A stretch of DNA of 64,000 nt, from assembly GCA_021780315.1 (NCBI GenBank), contig JAJXYY010000018.1:1-64000 (forward strand). The letters are read 5' to 3'. This document shows, in pieces, positions 9,225 through 17,220 of this stretch; the first letter of the stretch is position 1, and each line of letters begins with the position of its first letter. Origin of the DNA: Acidobacteriota bacterium (GTDB lineage: Bacteria > Acidobacteriota > Terriglobia > Terriglobales > Acidobacteriaceae). Both the position numbers and the translations under genes were made by a program. The notes beneath the pieces are model-generated. The model was not told the DNA's origin, searched no databases, and saw only the letters and a program-made list of their open reading frames with translations.

Positions 9225-9416
9225 TTACTTCCCGGATTTGTGCTGGGCAGGGTCCACGAGTTTATATGTGGTTCCCTTGACGGGTGCTGGAGGCAACGGT
9301 TCTCCCTTCACGGAAGTCACCTCCGAACCCTTTCCGCCACGGGGTCCGATCTGCTGATACAGGCCGGACACCGGGACGGTCTCACCGGGTCTCAATCCAC
9401 TGGGTCTCTTCGACAT
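9225..9416 (-). CDS. Small YjzC-like protein in the defence cluster
   Basis: 63 aa. The sequence GLRPGETVPVSGLYQQIGP followed by RGGKG resembles the core of the small Bacillus protein YjzC (RPGQ, GIY, then a Gly-rich turn), and I recall such proteins annotated as YjzC family near multiubiquitin loci. Function unknown. It is hydrophilic, with no membrane segment, and ends KSGK. The start is well supported: AAAGGAGGTG lies about 7 bases before the ATG, the best ribosome binding site in the cluster, suggesting high expression. It sits 33 bases after the protease gene. It could be a substrate, an inhibitor or a carrier; nothing in the sequence decides. Confidence 0.6.
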   Translation of the reverse strand: MSKRPSGLRPGETVPVSGLYQQIGPRGGKGSEVTSVKGEPLPPAPVKGTTYKLVDPAQHKSGK

Positions 9417-9449
9417 TGTTTTTCACCTCCTTTCTTTTCTGAACGAAAC

Positions 9450-11789
9450 TCATGTGCGCGCCTTGATCCGCGCCGCCGCGCGAACCGTAAGGTTCTGCGA
9501 CTGGAAGCGGTTGCGGACAAGCTGCGCCATCTCGTCGTAGACGCGAACCTTCTTCTGCGGATCGGCGATCGTCACGATCAGTGAGAACGGCTGCGGCTTA
9601 AATGCGTCCTCGTCTTCAATGCCGTGCCGAGTCAGCAGGCGAAGCATCATGCGCCAACGCTCGCCGCGCTCGCCGTTCTCCATATTGCCGTGATAGGTCC
9701 GCACGGGAGCCCACTTGCGGAGCTTCTCAACCTGGTAGGACTCGTAAAGCTCGCCTGCGTTCTTGTGCTCGGGGGGCACCAGGCCGACGAATTTCAGCTT
9801 CGGCTTGACAAGACCCGTCTCACGAGACTTTTCTTTGCGGTAGACGCCGAAGTGAGCGTCGATATGCGTCTCGCAATACTCCGTTCCCCAGCGCGCGCCG
9901 CGTGCCGGCGCGAATGCCACCGTCATCCAGACCTCGCCATAATATTTACCGTCGCGCTTCAGCGATGGCGGATAAGGAAAATCGTTCCATTCGAGGAAGT
10001 ACCCGGGCCGCAACACGTCGTCAAAGACAAGGGTTGACGTGTAAGGCGTGCATTCGAGGCAGTAAGGCACAGGCTCGGGCAGGCCGAAGCCGAAAAAATT
10101 CTCTTCGCCATCCGGCACCCGCTGTGAAGTCCGGGGATCGCGTGCGTGATGCGTGAGCAGCGCCCGAGCAAGCACGGGTGACGGCGTGGGCGTTACCTGG
10201 TGATAGATCTGCGCCAGCGTTCGCGCAACCAGCGGCGTCGCGAAGCTCGTACCGAGATTTTCTGCCGAGCCGTTTCCATTGACCGAGCGAATGCCGGAGA
10301 TGTGTGAAGCATCCGTCGCGCAAGCGCCGCCGTAGTGAACGAGGTCGGGCTTGATGATGTGATTCGGCCCGGCTCCATGCCGCGAGAACGCTGATGGGTG
10401 ATCCGTCTTCGGTCCTTTGACCTTGTAGTCGACGTGAGACACCGCGCCCACTGTAATGCCAAGAACACTGTCCGCCGGCGCGGTAATGCGCCCGGCGGCC
10501 AATTGTTTGCCGGTACGGGGATAATCCAGCAGTGGCGGCGTGTCGTAGTTACCGGCACTGATAACGAATGAGACTTGATACTTCTCCTGAAGGTTGTCGA
10601 GTTCTTCAGCCAGTTCGGAAAACCGATCGAGCGAGCAAACCGCGTTCGTGCCGAGCGACAAGTTCCAGACCTTGAATTTGTTGGCGTGTTGCTTCAGCGC
10701 CTCGTCGAGCGTTTGAAGAAACTCGGATTCAAACAGTGGCAGGGTGCTTCCTTTGGCCGGATCATCGTTCGGGATGACCTGGAGGTCATAGACCCCGCAA
10801 GGGCCGTCATCCAGGCCCTTGATCGTGGGATTGAGCTGGCTGCCCCAACAGATCAACCCTGCGACGAAGGTGCCGTGATCGGTGTTCCGGTAAGCCGGCG
10901 CAACCTCCGAGTTGCGGCCCGCGACCCAGGCCTCAAGGCCGGGAACACGGCTCTCGATGCCGCTGTCCACAACGACTACCACCGGGAAGTCCCCGGCGAT
11001 GTCCGCCGGCGTCGGTAGCGGGGGCAAAGGCAGCGCGGCAAACATGCGCGGTCGAATTGTGCGGATCAGCGGCATCGGCGCAATCGAGCGCACACCGATG
11101 ACACGAGAGAGAGCCTCGACATCGTCCACTGTCCGGCATTCAGCTTCATAAGTGAAGCTCGATGGTGAATACCCCCGCGTGCGCAAGGCAATGTCGCGTC
11201 GTTTGCAGGCTGCCTGCAAATCCGCGACGAGCCGCGGTTGGTCCTGATCCGGCCCGAAGTTGAACAGTCCCACGCGCGTGATGAAGCCATCCTTTCCGCG
11301 CGGGCTGTTGCGAAGGACGTCGGCGGCGTCAAGGCCGCTGCGCCGGTACGAAGGCGTGACCGGCTCGATCGTCTCCACGCAGGAGAGCTCCTTCGTCATA
11401 CGCTCTGACGTGTTGCGCTCGATCAGATTTGTAAGGCGGTCAAGCCCTTCGGGTGTCGCCTTGACGAACAACTCACCAAGACTTCCTCCGCTCACGATGG
11501 GGCAGGATTGCGCGGAGAAAAGATGCTCGGGTCGGTGGCTCTTGGCGGCCGCCTGCGAGACGAGCTTCACCCTCACCGGGGCGGCGCCGGCCACCTTGAT
11601 CTGCGGAACGATCGCGGCACGGATAGCCGCGACCTGGCTTGAGAGAGACGCACGGTATTTTGAGTCGACGGGGCGGAACGGCTTTGGCGGCGGTCCGCCG
11701 CCGGGCACTTTCCTCTCGACATACTGTTTAGGCATGATCACCTTGATTAAAAGGCGTTCTTGCCGTGGTGGTCTCGGTGTATCAGCCAT
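9450..11789 (-). CDS. Subtilisin-like serine protease of an IetAS-type defence pair
   Basis: 779 aa S8 family peptidase. The catalytic triad is visible: Asp275 in VVVVDSGIES, His305 in DHGTFVAGLI, Ser515 in GTSFATPLVA, with oxyanion Asn413 in SAGN. There is no signal peptide, so it should act in the cytoplasm. About 260 residues precede the catalytic domain and 230 follow it; the N-terminal part is Pro/Lys-rich and may regulate activity or bind the ATPase. A cytoplasmic S8 protease directly downstream of an AAA+ ATPase is the layout of the anti-phage IetAS system. The start overlaps the ATPase end by 8 bases. Assignment to IetS rests on layout and motifs. Confidence 0.88.
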   Translation of the reverse strand: MADTPRPPRQERLLIKVIMPKQYVERKVPGGGPPPKPFRPVDSKYRASLSSQVAAIRAAIVPQIKVAGAAPVRVKLVSQAAAKSHRPEHLFSAQSCPIVSGGSLGELFVKATPEGLDRLTNLIERNTSERMTKELSCVETIEPVTPSYRRSGLDAADVLRNSPRGKDGFITRVGLFNFGPDQDQPRLVADLQAACKRRDIALRTRGYSPSSFTYEAECRTVDDVEALSRVIGVRSIAPMPLIRTIRPRMFAALPLPPLPTPADIAGDFPVVVVVDSGIESRVPGLEAWVAGRNSEVAPAYRNTDHGTFVAGLICWGSQLNPTIKGLDDGPCGVYDLQVIPNDDPAKGSTLPLFESEFLQTLDEALKQHANKFKVWNLSLGTNAVCSLDRFSELAEELDNLQEKYQVSFVISAGNYDTPPLLDYPRTGKQLAAGRITAPADSVLGITVGAVSHVDYKVKGPKTDHPSAFSRHGAGPNHIIKPDLVHYGGACATDASHISGIRSVNGNGSAENLGTSFATPLVARTLAQIYHQVTPTPSPVLARALLTHHARDPRTSQRVPDGEENFFGFGLPEPVPYCLECTPYTSTLVFDDVLRPGYFLEWNDFPYPPSLKRDGKYYGEVWMTVAFAPARGARWGTEYCETHIDAHFGVYRKEKSRETGLVKPKLKFVGLVPPEHKNAGELYESYQVEKLRKWAPVRTYHGNMENGERGERWRMMLRLLTRHGIEDEDAFKPQPFSLIVTIADPQKKVRVYDEMAQLVRNRFQSQNLTVRAAARIKART

Positions 11790-12945
11790 TGGTTTCTATC
11801 TCCGTTCCCGTAGCCCAGCGATGTGCCGTCGCTTTTGAAACGCCGAGCAGATCGGCGAGCGCGGCGTGACTGTACAGCTTGGCGTTTCTCTCGCGCAGTG
11901 AAGCCGCGATGCCCTGAACATCCTTGCTCCGCAAGAGCGACAGGAAGCGGCGGTCCTCTCCCTCGCCAATGCCGATGTTCTGAAGGACCTGGAAAGCATC
12001 CTTCAGCCCGGGATGCTCATGCTTCGTCAGCTGGCGGCGGCGGAGCCGCACGTAGACCTCGCGAATGTCCGAACCGGTAAACCCGTCGGACAGATCAACC
12101 AGGAGAGCGATCTCCCGCTCCGTGAAGTCCAGCGTGCCGCTGAAGGAGGTCCACATCTTCTCGCGCAACTCAGCAGTCGGGAAATCGAGTGCGAGGCGGT
12201 AGCTGAAGCGACGCCACACGGCGGAATCAAGTAACTCCTGGTGGTTCGTCGCCGCGATCACGATCGAGTGACTTCCCAGTGTGTCGAGGTTCTGGATGAA
12301 GCTATTCACAACCCGCTTTAACTCGCCGAGTTCCTGGCTGTCGCCGCGCAGCTTCGCGATGGCGTCGAACTCGTCGAGGAAGAGCACGCAAGGTGTTTTA
12401 GCCGCGAAGTCGAAAAGCGCACGGATGTTCTTCGAGGTGCTCCCGAGAAAGGACGAGATCAACCCGTCCAGGCGCGCCACGTAAAGATCGAGACCGAGTT
12501 CCTTGGCGATGTGCCGCGCGAGGCGGCTCTTCCCGGTCCCAGGAGGACCGTACATCAGCAAGCTCAAGGATGCGGACAGGCCATCGGCATCCGCCAGCGC
12601 GTAACTCTTCGCAATGCTTAGGAACTCGTTGACGGTATCCCACTGGTTTTGGCTGAGGATGACCGGTGCTTCTGACACGGTCTTGATGTTGACCTGTTCA
12701 ATCAGCGGAAACCTGCTATCTTCATCCACTGGCAGCGCCTTCGCAAACGCCGCACCAGCAGGGCGTAACTGCTGGTCACTCTCTTCGAGCATTTTGCGCA
12801 GCCGTGCTGCTGACGACTGATCTCCAGCCTTTTCGAGCTTATCTGCGAGAAATGCCGTATAGTTTCGCACCTTGTCTATATCGAGACGAAGAGCGCCATT
12901 TACGATACGAAATAGCTCGCTCATGAAACTTGTGTCTGCCTTCAT
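11782..12945 (-). CDS. AAA+ ATPase of an IetAS-type pair, with C-terminal HTH-like segment
   Basis: 387 aa. A helical N-terminal region (about 1-90) precedes one AAA+ module: Walker A GPPGTGKS (133-140), Walker B VLFLDEFD (187-194), sensor Asn234 in AATN, and Arg pair 245-246 in VWRRF as likely arginine finger. The last 30 residues (HAALADLLGVSKATAHRWAT) read like a helix-turn-helix, unusual for a protease-partner ATPase. The ATPase probably senses a trigger or unfolds targets for the downstream subtilase. ATG at 12945 lies only 6 bases beyond a candidate -10 box, so the message may be leaderless, or translation may start at ATG 12924 (MSELFRIVNG). First gene of the six-gene run. Confidence 0.88.
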   Translation of the reverse strand: MKADTSFMSELFRIVNGALRLDIDKVRNYTAFLADKLEKAGDQSSAARLRKMLEESDQQLRPAGAAFAKALPVDEDSRFPLIEQVNIKTVSEAPVILSQNQWDTVNEFLSIAKSYALADADGLSASLSLLMYGPPGTGKSRLARHIAKELGLDLYVARLDGLISSFLGSTSKNIRALFDFAAKTPCVLFLDEFDAIAKLRGDSQELGELKRVVNSFIQNLDTLGSHSIVIAATNHQELLDSAVWRRFSYRLALDFPTAELREKMWTSFSGTLDFTEREIALLVDLSDGFTGSDIREVYVRLRRRQLTKHEHPGLKDAFQVLQNIGIGEGEDRRFLSLLRSKDVQGIAASLRERNAKLYSHAALADLLGVSKATAHRWATGTEIETNG

Positions 12946-12951
12946 GAGACG

Positions 12952-12981
12952 ATAATTGCATTATGAGAGACGATATGTCAA
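12952..12981 (-). promoter_or_regulatory. Candidate promoter for the ATPase-protease-ubiquitin cluster
   Basis: On the minus strand a perfect -35 box TTGACA (12976-12981) is followed after 18 bases by AATTAT (12952-12957; 4 of 6 to TATAAT). A transcript would begin around 12945, at or next to the first ATG of the ATPase gene. Confidence 0.5.
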
Positions 12982-13395
12982 GCTGCCGTCCAGCTGGACA
13001 ATTTGGTGAGACGCTAAAGCCTCCCACGAGGTTCATCTCTGCTTTGTGGCCCTGCCATTTTCCCACTTACGACGTGAGTACACGAACCGCGCGTGTTTTG
13101 AACAATCTGGCCATCTTCTACCCGGATTTTGGCAAAGGTCAAAATGAGGAAGGGCAGGTTCGCTTAGATGACACCTAAACATCCCACCTCGAAACTACTG
13201 CAACGGGACTCGTCGAGAGCGTTAGCAAACCGGCTACCTTTGCATTAAGGCAGAGGTCTGGGCAGAGGTCTGAAGGGCAGAGGTCGTGGGTTCGATAAGG
13301 GTCTAATAAGCGTTGCCAAGGGTGTCTCAGGGCGCTCAAACGGGCCATTCGTGCCCCTGATTTCTATAAGTTACGCGTGGTAGGTTTGCTGTCAC
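12982..13395. repeat. Gene-free stretch with tRNA-like fragments and repeated GGCAGAGGTC
   Basis: I see no convincing gene here apart from the 3' end of the integrase remnant. The decamer GGCAGAGGTC occurs at 13249, 13261 and 13276, and again at 13396 inside the full repeat. The third copy continues as GTGGGTTCGA, close to the T-arm sequence GCGGGTTCGA of the full repeat. Just before the first copy, CTACCTTTGCATTAAGGCAG resembles an anticodon arm with extra loop bases. This looks like debris of several integration or recombination events at a tRNA-derived site. Confidence 0.55.
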
Positions 13396-13829
13396 GGCAG
13401 AGGTCGCGGGTTCGAGCCCCGTCGTCCCCGCCATACAAAGCAAAGAACTTAGCTTCGTATGGGACCTAAAGTGACAATCAAATCTGGGTTCGATATGGGT
13501 GCAGTAAGAACGCACCCAAGCTGAACGTGGGTGTGAATTACCCCTTGCTTCACCCAGATTGGGAACCATCATCTCTACAACCTTGCTCTGTGCGGCTCGC
13601 TTATGCGAGTTCACGGCCTGCGTGTATACGTCGAGCGTGATCCTGCTGTTGGCGTGCCGTAGGAGCTCCTGTACCGTCTTCACATCTTCCCCGTTTGCCT
13701 TGAGCAACGTGCCGAAGGAGTGGCGGAAAGTGTGCCAGCCGATGTTTTTGTGGATCTGGCTTTTCGTGCCACCGGCTTGATATAGCGCTTCATGAGATTG
13801 TCCGGCCAGTAGGGTTGCTTGCCTCCCAT
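13336..13829 (-). pseudogene. Tyrosine recombinase (integrase) remnant, frameshifted
   Basis: Only the catalytic C-terminal part is left. Reading on the minus strand, KQPYWPDNLMKRYIKPVARK occurs in one frame, and IHKNIGWHTFRHSFGTLL, then LLRHANSRITLDVYTQA, continue in another. One missing base near 13768-13775 separates them. HTFRHSF carries the catalytic His-x-x-Arg, LLRHA the second His and DVYTQA the tyrosine. The N-terminal domain and first catalytic Arg are missing. Past the catalytic part the frame runs through the tRNA-derived repeat, giving the nonsense tail MAGTTGLEPATSAV, which is simply the reverse complement of a tRNA 3' end. The integrase probably once moved an element into that tRNA gene. 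Confidence 0.85.
13396..13437 (+). repeat. tRNA 3'-end direct repeat, copy 1 (candidate attachment site)
   Basis: 42 bases identical at 41 positions to 16011-16052. They contain a T-arm (GCGGG, loop TTCGAGC, CCCGT) and an acceptor 3' strand CGTCCCC plus GCCA, that is, the 3' part of a tRNA gene. No matching 5' acceptor half (GGGGACG) lies upstream, so this is a fragment, as expected for an att site left by a tRNA-targeting integrase. Confidence 0.8.
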
Positions 13830-13883
13830 TGACGGACCTGATCCAGCCCGCACCCCAGCCGAGAACGCCGGCGCCGAACAGCG

Positions 13884-14799
13884 CACCGAACAAGCCGGGA
13901 ATCGCGTCCTGAAAGCGACCGCTCATCATCCGGATACGGTTCACTAGGAGACGTCTCCCGACTACCAAAAGAGAGAGACGGCCTATCCTCGAAGGGGTCG
14001 GCTTCTCGAACCGCGTAGCCGGCTGCCGTCATTGCCTTCACGATGTCGTCCGCGGTCCGGTCGCGCCCGAGGTTCCGAAACCCTCCAGCCAGCCGTCCCG
14101 CAATAACAGTGCGCCCTACGTCCAAAAGTCTCCGTAGAATGTCCGAAGCGTCTCGAATCGTCAACAAGACAGCCCGAACGTCGGTTGCGCTGCTGGAAAA
14201 GAATTGGACGGATGCCTCGATCAAGGCGAATTCGTGCGAGAAAACCTGGAGGCCTTCGACGTTCTGGTGATCCTGGCTGCGTGGCAGAGCGGCCCGCAAA
14301 TCCACCAGGCTGGTGCCGTGTGGCAGATTAGCGACTTTGTTGCGACCTTTGGGTGCTCGGACAATGAGCTGCTTCGGAACCGTTCGATTCCCAGCATGAA
14401 GCGAGAGAGAATGCTCAGGGGACAGACACCACTGCGTCTTGAAGCGTTCGCGGAGATACACGGCGCAGAACGCCAATACGAGGCATACCAGACAGTGCTC
14501 TCGCCTTCCACATCATCCGGTCGGCCAGGAATCAACCAACCGTTCATGACCCGCAAGAGAAAGCCGTGGGTCAACAATCGGTCCCGGTGTGTGCGGGAAA
14601 TGTCTTTGGCGCGGATCGCCGCTCCATGTTGACGTTGGAGTTTTGCGAGAACCTCCAGGGATTCGGCGAGCTTTTCTGAGGGAGTAGGGATGGTGTGTTC
14701 CGTTAGCTTTTTCGGCTGTTCTCCAGTTAGCTTTTTCTGTTGAACTCCCATTAGCTTGTTTTGTCGATTGGCTCCGAATTCAGCACTGATTCTACTCAC
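13884..14799 (-). pseudogene. Fic-type protein remnant, N-terminal region only, with frameshifts
   Basis: Three reading frames join into one ancestral protein. KLAESLEVLAKLQRQHGAA to STVWYASYW (from 14799) is one; FCAVYLRERF to AAGYAVREADPFEDRPS (from about 14476) is the second; VNRIRMMSGRFQDAIPGLF (to about 13884) is the third. The order and sequence match my memory of the N-terminal, AbiEi-like region of large Fic family proteins. Frameshifts lie near 14470 and near 13960. The Fic catalytic motif HPFxxGNGR is absent because the gene stops where the integrase remnant begins, so a deletion probably joined the two. Not expected to make a working protein. Confidence 0.7.
14702..14773. repeat. 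Three imperfect 24-base tandem repeats at the start of the Fic remnant
   Basis: Units at 14702-14725, 14726-14749 and 14750-14773 share (G/A)TTAGCTT with T-rich continuation and CTCC near the end. On the minus strand they encode the repeated peptide KLTGEQPK, KLMGVQQK and similar. Confidence 0.6.
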
Positions 14800-15023
14800 G
14801 AACGAACAGTGGGTTGGTCGTCAACACGTATGAAGGTCGCAATCCTGAGAATCACGCTCAACCGACGGTCGAAAAGTCCATTGGCCGGTTGACAACACTT
14901 CAATCCTTCAGCTTTGGCAGAAAGTTCATACGTTGTTTCAGCGCGAAGCGCCGGTCTTCTATATGCTTTTCCCGCCGGCTGACTACCCACCAATCGGTAA
15001 CCTGTTGACGTAACGGGGATCGA

Positions 15024-15803
15024 ATGGCGAGATTTGTCCTTGTGCACGGCGCGTTTTCCGGCGCATGGATCTGGGGGCCACTGATGGACCATCTGCAGGC
15101 GGCCGGCCATGAGGTGGCTCCGTTCGATTTGCCCGGGCTCGGAGACGACAAAACGCCAGCGAGCGAAGTCACACTGGATCGCTGCGTGGCCCGCCTCTGT
15201 GAGGTACTGGCTGCCGGCTCCGAGCCAGCGATTGTAGTCGGTAACAGCATGGGTGGCGTAATCGCGACCCAGGCGGCGGCACGCTGTCCGGAACTGGTCG
15301 CGGCGCTCGTTTACGCAACTGCCTTCCTGCCAAAGGACGGTCAGAGTCTTCTCGATCTGACAAAGCTTCCGGAGGGGGCCGGCGATCAGGTGCAGGCAAA
15401 TATCACCATCGAAGGTGATCCACCGGTTGCCACAATGCCAGCCGCGGCGTCGCGTCAGGCATTGTACGGCTCCTGTTTAGACGAGGTCGCGGCGTGGGCC
15501 ATCGCACGGCAGCGCCCCCAGCCAATCGGACCCTTCGTGACAGCAGTATCGATCCCGACCCGGGCGCTCGACGGAATCAACCGATATTTCGTCGTCTGTA
15601 CTCGCGATCAGGCGATTCCCTTGCCACTGCAGCGGCGAATGATCGCCGAGAACGTGTGCGACGATGTTGTTGAGCTCGATACAGACCATACGCCTAACTT
15701 GTCCATGACGGAGAAGTTAGCAGGGGCCCTCAACCAATTCGCGGCGCACTCATCCACGAATGGGAAGAAAGCTCGTGCCTCAATGCAGCGAGTGAATGGG
15801 TAA
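15024..15803 (+). CDS. Alpha/beta hydrolase (esterase-like)
   Basis: 259 aa. Fold markers: oxyanion region LVHGAFSGAW (about 6-15), nucleophile elbow GNSMGG with Ser75, and acid and base candidates Asp195 (CTRDQAIP) and His222 (DTDHTPNLS). These motifs fit the plant-type salicylate/methyl ester hydrolase branch also common in soil bacteria; the substrate cannot be read from sequence. No signal peptide. ATG at 15024 follows GGGGATCGA. The gene is intact although both flanks are decayed and it lies between the two tRNA-derived repeats, so it may have come in as cargo of a small element. A short unrelated-looking tail (residues 240-259) may be an extension created by integration. Confidence 0.85.
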   Translation: MARFVLVHGAFSGAWIWGPLMDHLQAAGHEVAPFDLPGLGDDKTPASEVTLDRCVARLCEVLAAGSEPAIVVGNSMGGVIATQAAARCPELVAALVYATAFLPKDGQSLLDLTKLPEGAGDQVQANITIEGDPPVATMPAAASRQALYGSCLDEVAAWAIARQRPQPIGPFVTAVSIPTRALDGINRYFVVCTRDQAIPLPLQRRMIAENVCDDVVELDTDHTPNLSMTEKLAGALNQFAAHSSTNGKKARASMQRVNG

Positions 15804-16010
15804 CGCCTGCCGCGCAACGTGAGCAACACACTCCAGGATGGTGGACGTGCGGCCCGGCAGACCGAAACTCTCGGCTGTCCAGGAAGTCAATTGACGCTTT
15901 ATCGCCAATGCGCTCATCGACATCGGATTATTTCCGATATGTCGGTCATTTTAGAAGTGACCGCGGGTTCACGGTCTCAGATAAGATCCACAGGGTTTTA
16001 CTTGCGTTTC

Positions 16011-16052
16011 GGCAGAAGTCGCGGGTTCGAGCCCCGTCGTCCCCGCCATACA
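16011..16052 (+). repeat. tRNA 3'-end direct repeat, copy 2 (candidate attachment site)
   Basis: Second copy of the 42-base sequence at 13396-13437, with one difference (GGCAGAAGTC here, GGCAGAGGTC there). Again only the T-arm and the 3' acceptor strand of a tRNA are present. The pair encloses 2.6 kb with the integrase and Fic remnants and the hydrolase. Confidence 0.8.
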
Positions 16053-16718
16053 TTCCAAAGTATCTACGGGATATACCGCCACCGAGTGACAATCAAATAG
16101 CAACAAATCAATGTCTAACGGACGCACTTCTGCGCGGCTTTATGGAGGTGCCGTTTCTTTTTGGCGTGAACCAGCGTCCTGATGGAATCATGAAATGGGG
16201 CGAAGGTGTTCTTAGGAATATCGGTCCCTCTTGCCCTGGAGCATTTGCATACGACGATTTGGCAGGTGTGTGCCCGGGAGATAGTAACGCCTAATCCTGC
16301 AGGTGTTACGGGGTGTGACTGTGGCATGGGTTCGGTATGGCTGACTAGGCAGATCGGTCTGGCCAGAATACGGTTTAGGTCGTTGTGATGGCGACTGTAT
16401 AGTTGACGGATTTAATCCAGATTGCAAGGCTGATTGTGCGCTGATCAACTGGTTGGAAGAATTGGACACGAAGCTATAAGAGTACCCAACCTCAGCGTTA
16501 GGAGGCACTGGCACGCGGTCGCGATGCCTCGGGGTGGGACGTTGAAACAAGATGGGTTCTTCCTGTTTGTCCTGGTTCCAGCGTGATCCGGTGCGGGATT
16601 TGCGATGTTATTTGTCACGAGGGTCTGTGTCGTCAGGTAGATGAAAACGTTCTGGCTCGTCTGAGTGGTGTCATTCGCTGCGGTAGGGTTTGCGGTTACC
16701 TAGATGCGGTCAGACTCC
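16053..16718. other. No gene recognised between attachment repeat and GDCCVxC gene
   Basis: Open frames here are short, differ between strands and show no family motif or good ribosome binding site. It may be decayed junction DNA between the accessory region and the resident chromosome. Confidence 0.5.
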
Positions 16719-16937
16719 CTATGAGCAACACTGGGCCTGCCGTTGTATTGGTGGACATTTTACCGATCCGTAGGAGCAGAAGACGCAGCAATCTCCGGGA
16801 TGTGGGCGCAACACCTTGTGGCATTTCGTGCATTTGTGGAAGAACTGGCATGCGTCGAGGGGCATCTCTTCCATGGTAGCGTGACCGCAGTGGGGACAGG
16901 TCAGCATAGATTGGAAGATGACTATCGGGGTCGCCAT
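16719..16937 (-). CDS. GDCCVxC-type Cys-rich mini-protein
   Basis: 72 aa with 11 Cys. LTCPHCGHA (about 12-20), DACQFF (28-33), CTKCH (36-40) and the diagnostic GDCCVFCSYG (48-57) followed by VKCPPIQ identify the GDCCVxC domain family, in which some members have selenocysteine in the motif. Here the position is an ordinary Cys codon. The two CxxC pairs probably bind a metal such as zinc. The family is often seen near mercury or other metal resistance genes, but no such gene is visible here. The chosen ATG gives the family-like start MATPIVIFQSMLTCP and has GGAGA about 10 bases upstream. It stands alone beside decayed DNA; real but of unknown function. Confidence 0.8.
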   Translation of the reverse strand: MATPIVIFQSMLTCPHCGHATMEEMPLDACQFFHKCTKCHKVLRPHPGDCCVFCSYGSVKCPPIQRQAQCCS

Positions 16938-17220
16938 GGCTGCTTGTCTCCGGTATAAAGGCTTGCTGGAGGACCAGCGTTCGTGTTCGCTTGCATGAGG
17001 GCGGATGCGTTTGTCTTGTCGGCATCATACGTGACGGATGCCGTCCTGAGGTTATAGTCCCAGTTCGCTTCCATCACTGCGGGCAGATTGCTTATCGGCC
17101 AAGGAATGGTGATCTAACACTTGGATGTCTCGCGGGTAGTTTGATTACGATTGGGCTGTAAGTGGTCGCATTACAACGGAAGTGGTGTGATTGGGACTGA
17201 GGATAGTACACTCCGGCGTG

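Noticed and set aside
13396..13437. Complete tRNA gene at the attachment repeat
   Set aside because: T-arm and 3' acceptor are present, but no pairing 5' acceptor strand or D-arm lies within 100 bases upstream; the same is true at 16011.
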